Assembly (NCBI GenBank): GCA_011316305.1
Contig: SAUG01000086.1
Location: forward strand, 124,001-188,000
From: Rusavskia elegans
Lineage: Eukaryota > Ascomycota > Lecanoromycetes > Teloschistales > Teloschistaceae
Length of the DNA: 64,000 nt
Direction: 5' to 3'
Shown here one piece after another: positions 57,185 to 64,000 of this stretch. The notes under the pieces are model-generated. The model did no database searches. It was not told the DNA's origin and saw only the letters and a program-made list of their open reading frames with translations. Numbering within the stretch: position 1 is the first letter of the stretch; each line of letters begins with the position of its first letter. The position numbers and the translations under genes are program-made.

Positions 57185-57664
57185 TCAACTATACCCCTCA
57201 TTGGCTTTTCTCTTAAGCGGCGACGATGTTTGTGTTGGCGCCAGGGCCTGGGTGGATGGGACCTGGACAAGCGATGTCCGAGTTGGCCCTTGCATAGGTA
57301 AGGCGTGCATGGACGATTGTAATAGCGGTGGAGCCCATCTCAGTGGACCTTGTATCGACGAAGCCTGGAGAGGTGAGGCCACGATGGGCGGTTGCAGTAG
57401 TGGAGGAGTCCATTTCAGGGGAGCTTGCATCGACGAAGCCTGTACGGGTAAGGGCTGGGTGGACGATGCTTGTGTTGGTAGAGCCTGTGTTGGTATGGCT
57501 TGCAATATGTTTCTTCGATAGTTCAGGTCATGGACTGCAGCTGAACGTACGGCGGGAACAGCCTGGTACCGGGTTGTATTTGTCTTTTGGGCCTTAAGTA
57601 CGGGAGCTGCGCCTTCGCTCTGCTCGATAAGCTTTCTAGCTGCCTTGTTACTATTAGCATGCAT
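57185..57664 (-). CDS. hypothetical Gln/Pro/Ser-rich low-complexity protein with internal repeats
   Basis: An open frame of 159 residues runs from the ATG at 57664. It is built from repeats of the type LPxQASSxQxPLxWxPPLLQ; two DNA units of about 75 bp in 57310-57460 underlie them. It ends in a basic KRKANEGYS. The in-frame repeat period favours coding, but low complexity alone can keep a frame open. No domain. The gene might continue through an intron into 57055-57180, which I could not establish. Confidence 0.3.
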   Translation of the reverse strand: MHANSNKAARKLIEQSEGAAPVLKAQKTNTTRYQAVPAVRSAAVHDLNYRRNILQAIPTQALPTQASSTQPLPVQASSMQAPLKWTPPLLQPPIVASPLQASSIQGPLRWAPPLLQSSMHALPMQGPTRTSLVQVPSTQALAPTQTSSPLKRKANEGYS

Positions 57665-58421
57665 AGTTCTCCTTTCTTCTGAATTATATCATCTCACTCG
57701 TACCCGTTCGTTGTTCTGCTTCTTAGTGTTGCGGAGGGCGGTGAGCTTTTCCTGATATAGTATATCGGCTCTCTTTTTACTTTCACTGATCTCTGTCTGT
57801 CTCCTGATCCAAAGACCAGAAATTAGCTGACAAAGCTTTCCATGCGACCACATTCTGATTAAACTTCCTGTTCAGATAGCTTACCTCCTGCCTGCCTCAG
57901 TCAAAGGAGACTCCGGTAAATTTTTTCGGAATCCCACAGGTGTAATTGGCTTTCTATCCATGGCAAGAGCGTCTTGTACTGGGCGATCGGCCCACTTTGA
58001 ATCGAAGGTCATACCTGACTCGCAAATAAGAGTTTATCTCTAGGCGTAGACGGATGGGGGTCGATGCAGAGGTCAGAGATCTGAAAGATCGTGGTACGGT
58101 ATGAAAAAGAAGGAAGGGAAATGAAAAGCGGGATTTGATTGTTCATGAGGACGGCTTTATTATATGTTGTCAATTATAAGCCAGCGCGTCGTAGAAGCTG
58201 TTGAGATAAACGACAGAAACCAGGATGATGATCCCATACAACAGAAAACGTGAACAATCACCCGTGTGGACCCTCCCACGTTAGTTGCGGATGGTAAAGC
58301 AGTACTATCGAACAACAGAAACATAAATGACGACGCGTGAGAGGTTTGGCGGAGGCTATCTATCTTGCTAAGGTAGTAAAGTAGTAATATCTGCAAACTA
58401 CAATACCGCGCTTTGCCCTGC
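57665..58421. other. intergenic
   Basis: No gene supported over about 750 bases. Confidence 0.4.
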
Positions 58422-59346
58422 TTACTCTGACTTCTTGCCAGCTTGCTTCATCGACGGTCCCATGGCCCTTGCATCTTTGGCAGCAGCTCGTGTAAGACGT
58501 CTTGGTTTAGGGGGTTGGATGTCATCATCGTCATCGTCGGGCTCCTCTTGGGAGGGTTCGAAGACAGACCCTTGAGTATCGTGGACCGTAACGAATCCTT
58601 CCAACGATCCCTCCTGCTTCCCCACTGCTTTGCTATTTACCTGGACCTTTGCGACCTTGCCAGCAAGGGAATTTTGGTTGCCCAGTCTGTTTTGCAGAGG
58701 CTTCCCTGACCGGACACGACTAGTTGTGTTCGTATGGACAGCTGATAGAGCGTAGATCTTAGCAACCGGTAAACCGCTGGACGTCGAGTCATACCACTCA
58801 CAATGTGCTATAGCCTCACCCTCCTCAACCAGCCTATGTATTTCTGGATCATCTCTTTCTTCCCGGAACCTTCCCTCCGTGACATTCCTGGTGCATGTTA
58901 TCCAGTTTTTATGCCGATGACGCAGCAGATCTTGTTCTGATGCAAGAACGTCCCGCTCTGGAACAGGCCGAGGTAGCGATTGAAGGTGGTCGAGCACGTA
59001 GTTCATTTGTCCCACACGATGAGCAACTGCAGGCTCGTCTGAGGTTCTGGGAACAACTACAAGTCAGCTTATATCAACGTCCACAGTTCCAAAGACCTTA
59101 CTGCCGCATCCTTGCTCGCCGAAGTTCTGGTATCACCATCTGTGCGTGGTGCCAGGCCTTTCCGTTATCGACCAAGGCGCAGAAGTCATCAAGCAGAGTC
59201 TGATCGTGTGCGAGCATGTCCGCTCTCGCGAGTGCGGCAAAGTCTTCTACGGTGCTTTGAAACTTGCAGACATCCTGAGGATCTTTCATGTCATATCGAC
59301 CTTGGTCCAACCTCGATCTGTCAAAAGTTACCATAGCCGTATCCAT
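58422..59346 (-). CDS. orphan protein with basic/acidic C-terminal tail
   Basis: Exons 59102-59346 and 58422-59046 give 289 residues. The 55-nt intron (GTAAGG...TTCCCAG, branch GCTGACTTG) joins RRARMRQ to TSDEPAVAHRVGQ. The start at 59346 (MDTAMVTFDRSRLDQGRYDM) is the first ATG of the frame, though the frame is open a little further up. The N-terminal part is helical, with the segment VEDFAALARADMLAHDQTLL. The C-terminal tail alternates an acidic run (EPDDDDDDIQ) and a basic region (KPRRLTRAAAKDARAM), suggesting a nuclear or nucleic-acid-associated role, which is inference. No family recognised. Divergent from the next gene. Confidence 0.5.
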
Positions 59347-59882
59347 CTTGGCTGTTAATTCCTTGACGGGCAGATGATAAGGATATTAGAGAAAGATGGA
59401 AAGCATGAAATTCATAACAGTAACAGCATCATGTCTGCAAAAGAAGGTCAAATACTTGATACTTTATCCAGGCATACGATGGTATCGTCCCACCGCAAAT
59501 CGGCTTGTTCGTTCTGTAGCAAACAGGATGGCCAGAAACTTTCCAAAGGACCAACATAGCCATGCGCTGTTCCGATGAAATCAAACTGTCTGGTTGGCCT
59601 AAGAATAAAGGAGCTGTACTTGCAGAATTGAAAAAGACTTGTCCAACCGGTAACCTGCCTTGAAGCGCCGTCACATTGGTGAGATAAACAACAAATGACT
59701 TGTCAAAGCGGTATCCCGCTTCAAAGCTCCATAATGTCGGTAAGGAACACAACAGGTGACTTGCAAAACCAGAATTCTGCTTCGCAACTCCGTAACATAC
59801 AAATGAGGTGGAGGAGGATGTAATAGATTTTGTTCAGACAATCGCAGTCTATTTTGCTTCTCCTTCAATTCTGTTGACAGCC
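59347..59882. other. intergenic between divergent orphan genes
   Basis: Contains two similar stretches (near 59635-59660 and 59700-59760, each GTAACTTG/GACTTGYCAAA-like with GCTTCAAAGCTCC/CTTGAAGCGCC), but no clear gene. Confidence 0.35.
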
Positions 59883-61976
59883 ATGAATCTGGCAAGCACA
59901 AACGTGCTTAAGGCCTATCAGCAGAACCTGGCGACCATGGTCGCGTTCTCAATAGAGGCGCGTTTATGCCAACGGGCCCTCGAGCAAAGTCAGCGTTTTG
60001 TGAAGAGCTTCGAAATGGCACACTATGACGGTGGGCTTGTTCAGCGCGGTCACGACCTTCATAAAGATGGGGGGCCTGCCTGTACCCTGTTCAGCCTGCT
60101 TCGCGAGCATCCGGAGAGAAAAATCGTAGTCCTAGTAGACATGAAGCATGTCGAGGCAATATGTGACAGCAAGCGGGGCTGTACCTTCCGATTCTTCATA
60201 TCACACGAGCAGAGGGAGAACTGTCACGCCCTCATCATTGCTTCTGCGAAAGAACCGAATTATGTCGTACTCCTTCCAACATTCTACCTGCCTCCCGCCA
60301 AGCCAGGTATCAAAGACAAGGAAGAGAGCGAGGGGATCAATATAACCCCTTTTCGGCCTCTGTGGATGCTGCATCAAGTCCCCCCTTTTCCAGGGGAGTA
60401 CACGCTGTTCATCCAACCAATCACCCAGCTCGGGAAAGCTCTGGACGACATGATGGCATTCATCGAGGGGAGCTCTCCACAATGGTCAGTATTCTCGAGA
60501 ACGCGAGAAAGCATTATTACAGATTTCTGACCTCTCTCTCTCCAGGACGAATGAATATACCGGAGCTGTCTTCGAGAACCCACCGCCTACCAAGCTGCAT
60601 ATGCCGTCAGCACTGTTGCCGATCCAGAGTGGACATTATCAAGCTATGACCCAAGTGCGAGACCTCCAGGGAGCCTTTGCGAAGCACAGTCGAGATTTTC
60701 GAGTCGATCTAGTCGGGGTTGCCCCTTTGCTGGCGGACCTGAAATTGACGGGCCAATCCCGGAAGGTGGAGCTCTTTGTGGAGCTCAAAAAGGATTACTG
60801 CATTCTTGAAGAGTGTGGACCTTCACAGGTGCTCGGAATCCGCCAAATTGGACGGGATGCAAGACTGACATTCAGCTGGAAGTCGCAGTGGGATTATCTA
60901 TTGTCCACCGTGGTCCGTCGGCCTTCTATGGCTTTTCTGCTACCACGTGACCGAATTCCAATTACATGGTTCAACTCTTGGCCTCAAGGGGATTATCCGT
61001 TGAAGATGACGACCGGTTTCCTAGAGTACAAAGTCGACATGAGTAGCGAGCGAAGCCAAGTGCGAGACATCGAAAACATCCTCCGCAGGGAAGACAAGGA
61101 AGCATCGATGAAAGCAACGCGGCCTATACCAGTCGAAGTTGTCGAGAGAGAATATCTGGATAAAGAATACGCTCGCCGCAAGCATTCTTCCGATTCAGAT
61201 CTCTGGTTTGAACGCTGGTCGACGAGCAGTTTCCTTCGGGGGTTTGGATCCGCCAAGCATGGTGAAGCTCGATCACTAACTTATGGGCAATTTGCTTCGG
61301 AGGTCATGATCGAGATTTGCTATACAAGGTTAGTGTAGAAGAGGTTCTTTTTCAAGGAACAAGACTGACGTGTTACAGCAAAAAAGGTGTAATTTGCGAC
61401 TTTGGTATCTGGAATCCAATCTGCCGCTATGGTATCGCTCGATACAATTGGGCTCCCGAGGACGAAGAGTACTATGATCTCCATAGGGAGCCCCCTAAGC
61501 GAGTGTGGGATCTTGACAAGGGCACACTGGTCGTGCCCCTGGATTTCACTCACATGACATGGACCGGACACGATGCACCGTCGGCCACCTCTCATACCGA
61601 GGCGCTAGCCAGAGAAGCCAACGCACGTTCGAAGTGGCCCCGTTTGGTCGCCCTTGACCTGTACTCAATCAATTGTATGCGAATGCCTCACGGGCGGTTC
61701 GTCGTTCCTTCTGAAAGCCTTGGTACGATCAAGCATGGCAGTCCCGGTTTTCTCAAGAGAGGTAAAGGTGTCTCGGACCAGTATTATGTCGAAATCGATA
61801 ATCTGATCGATACTCTGACGGCACCGCTGCAGGGCGACAGCCATTTTACCGTGGGCAGTTCCGAGGAGTCCTATCGAGCTGCCGACTATCGTCTGACTGT
61901 CGAACAAATCCATCAAGCTGGCGTGACTGGTGTAGTGAACTACCAGGAGGCCAAGGAAGGCTCATACAATTTCTAA
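59883..61976 (+). CDS. large orphan protein, three exons
   Basis: Exons 59883-60484, 60546-61328 and 61379-61976 give 660 residues. The introns (GTCAGT...CTCCAG, 61 nt; GTTAGT...TTACAG, 50 nt) join SSPQW-TNEYTGAVFENPPP and EICYT-SKKGVICDFGIWNP without frame loss, which strongly supports one gene. Peptides such as FRFFISHEQRENCHALIIAS, DYCILEECGPSQVLGIRQIG, WDYLLSTVVRRPSMAFLLPR and VWDLDKGTLVVPLDFTHMTW look globular and well folded, but I recognise no domain. The start is the first ATG of the open frame (MNLASTNVLKAYQQNL). No signal peptide or membrane segment. It is likely lineage-specific. Confidence 0.6.
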
Positions 61977-62186
61977 ATATTCAGGGACTTCAGCATATGA
62001 TCATGAGATAATGACGTGTTTTTCGGTCCAAGGAAATATTGGTACCCTGATTCTTGCCGATGCCACCAACGCCGAATGTTGTAGAGCTCATCCCCACCTT
62101 GTATTATTAACATTCTATCACAGGAACCCTTCACTATCACTCTTGCATGTACAATCACAGCAATGTTTTGCCGGAGCTAAGTTAAG
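61977..62186. other. intergenic, convergent 3' ends
   Basis: Short spacer with no gene. Confidence 0.5.
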
Positions 62187-63445
62187 CTAAGCCCTTCCGT
62201 ACTCTATGCGGTTTCCTCGAGGGCCCGCCAAGGCCGACTCCTTTTCGAATCTGATCACCTGGTTGATCAGGTCTTGAAATAGGACGACGGCGTGCGGCTT
62301 ACCCTCGCCGTACATAGAGTGAATGCGTTGCACAATGGCCTGCAAGGTAAAAACTTGGTGTTCCTTCAATGTCTCTTCGTTGGCGATGCTGAATGCTCCA
62401 TGGCCATCTCGCCAGCTCTGCTTCTTAAACCCACCATCTGAGGACCCCTTGGATAGCTGCGAGTACCATCCCACATAGGCTTTGGGCACTATAGCGATCG
62501 TTGCTTTGCATCCACTACGATCGTCGTTGTATGCGTTCAGTCTGACGGTTGTCTGCTTCGATATCAATTGCAGATCAATTTCTGATCTCGAAGACCGGCA
62601 CTTACTTTCTCTTCAGGATCATATACAAGATCGATGTGCATCACGCAATCCTGACGTCGGAGTCCACCTGCCCGAGCATTCAAGACGCGAAGGCGATCTG
62701 TAAGATAGACTGCCAGTCAATTTTCTGAACAAGAAGGGTTGATGAAGACTAGATTGATGGGGAAGGTGTACATATCACAAAGAGAGGGAAAGTCGGAGCT
62801 CTACCTTCGTGTCCCATATCCCGCCAGATGATCCTATCTTCCTCTTCCCAGACGAGGGGTATGTACACAAGCTTGGGAAGGCGGTGATATAGACGAGAAA
62901 TTGTTAGGCCTCTGTCTCCCTCTAGCTTGCGTCCGCGCGGAAAAGTCTCATCCATTGGCCAATAGAAGAACTGCGAGTTACAGTCAGCTAAGGTGGAACG
63001 AAGGACCGTATCTTATATCACTGCTTACCTTTCCTCTTCGCACTTCGTAAAAAGCCTGTGTGAGCACCAAAGAAGCAAGATACTTCCCACCCAGCAGATG
63101 ATTAGCTGCCCGGGTCCCAGAGCCAGACATATTGAGGAGAGTGGTTGGAAAACGAAAACGACCATCCTGGTCTATATCACCGCAGATGTCCTTCCAAGGA
63201 GGTATCGTTGCCAGTTCGAGGTACCCTTCACGAAAGTGACCGTCGCTGTCAACACCAGGATAATCCTTCTCATGATCGGCTTCTTCGACATTTTCTTCCA
63301 TTTCCTGGTTATGCACGGGGGCTACATGGCCTACAACAGAATTGGAAATCTCGTCGATGATCGCTGATCCAAGGAGCTCGGGACCGGTGCTCATTGACTC
63401 TTCCCCCGCCGTGTCTGTTGAGTCGTACGAGTCGTCGGTCGGCAT
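62187..63445 (-). CDS. orphan protein, four exons
   Basis: The exons are 63029-63445 (frame open to 63508), 62805-62970, 62606-62697 and 62187-62552, giving 346 residues from the first ATG at 63445 (MPTDDSYDSTDTAGEE). Splicing gives EVRRGK-FFYWPMDETFPRGRK, MGHE-DRLRVLNARAGGLRRQ and YDPEEK-TTVRLNAYNDDRSG; all phases agree. The N-terminal 80 residues are acidic and disordered. The rest is a mixed fold with VYIPLVWEEEDRIIWRD and HIDLVYDPEEK. A CCCTCAG just above 63508 could be an acceptor for an upstream coding exon. No domain recognised. Convergent with the 660-residue orphan. Confidence 0.5.
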
Positions 63446-63508
63446 CGTTGGTAGATTCCAGAAGTTGGAAAGACTACTTTCCGCGGGCTGTTCTGATATG
63501 GGTGCCAC

Positions 63509-64000
63509 CTGAGGGTTTATTGGAGATTCGTATGTATGTAGGACGGTTCGCCTGCGAGCATAAGCTTGATCTACGGAAAGTCTTCTGCTGTAAGGGGAAG
63601 CGATGATGGTTCTAGCGCATGCAAGAAGCCGCTCCCCAGTGCCCTCCTTGCTTCTATTTGCTCCGATTGTTTGCTCGGATTGTCTCTAGCTTTCTTCTCC
63701 CCTTCGTTGGCTCAGCTCCAACCCACAGATTGAGGGAAAACGCAATTGGGAAGCACCTGCACGCAATCGACCAATGCGCAGTATGGACGGAGAAAAGGTC
63801 AAGGATAGTAGGAAAAGTCCAGGCGGCCTGGGACACAACGGTACTCTCTCTACCCCAAACCCCTGACATCACTCACGCCAGAAGTCTGAGTAGAGCTGCT
63901 GATACGCTCTGGCAATTATCTAAACACCTAGCTGACCGGTCTTGCAGCTTCAGGCGCTGCTCGCACCAAAACCCCTGCAGTATAGTGCTACAATACCCTA
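63509..64000. other. upstream region of the last gene, to window edge
   Basis: No supported gene; it may hold the missing first exon of the minus-strand gene. Confidence 0.35.

Noticed and set aside
57300..57460. CRISPR-like array
   Set aside because: Only two imperfect 75-bp units forming coding-type repeats, and the genome is eukaryotic.

Overview
The window looks like nuclear DNA of a filamentous ascomycete (Pezizomycotina). A dothideomycete of the Mycosphaerellaceae type is my best guess, but that is inference. The reasons are: genes with short GT-AG introns (47-92 nt) and CTRAY branch sites; Bud4, FHIP and fungal-rhodopsin families; and two long AT-rich blocks in which CpA and TpG are almost absent while CpG survives, the footprint of repeat-induced point mutation (RIP).

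Layout. 1-19.3 kb is a gene island: the 3' end of a repeat-containing gene, twinfilin (+), the mitochondrial succinate/fumarate carrier SFC1 (-), a broken F-box gene (-), an F-box-like gene (+), a degenerate gene (+), SRP72 (+), the large septation/axial-budding protein Bud4 (-) and, divergently, the mitochondrial DEAD-box helicase MRH4 (+). 19.9-26.65 kb is a RIP block. It holds a small DNA element split by a complete 3.97-kb Ty3-type LTR retrotransposon with a 5-bp target duplication, and a hAT-like MITE with an 8-bp target duplication. 26.9-39.1 kb is a second island: BUR6/NC2-alpha, FHIP, tRNA-Val, a GNAT acetyltransferase, a rhodopsin-domain pseudogene, a one-TM orphan protein and a secreted LysM-domain protein bracketed by direct repeats.

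40.03-52.08 kb is a second, 12-kb RIP block without intact genes. It carries second copies of both small elements in inverted orientation relative to the first block. 52.3-64 kb is a third island: CCT8, an RBR-type E3 ubiquitin ligase, a remarkable tRNA-Pro gene and several orphan genes in accessory-looking sequence.

The housekeeping genes serve unrelated core functions: actin dynamics, SRP-dependent targeting, chaperonin folding, transcription, mitochondrial RNA metabolism, organic-acid exchange, endosome transport and septation. There is no evidence of a single pathway cluster.

The most striking observation is the tRNA-Pro(CGG) gene at 56690-56844 (-). Besides a normal anticodon-loop intron it carries a 51-nt insertion exactly at the T-stem/T-loop junction. 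The insertion has the hallmarks of a spliceosomal intron (GTGCGT donor, CTAAT branch site, CAG acceptor). It splits the internal B-box promoter, and its removal restores a perfect T-arm.
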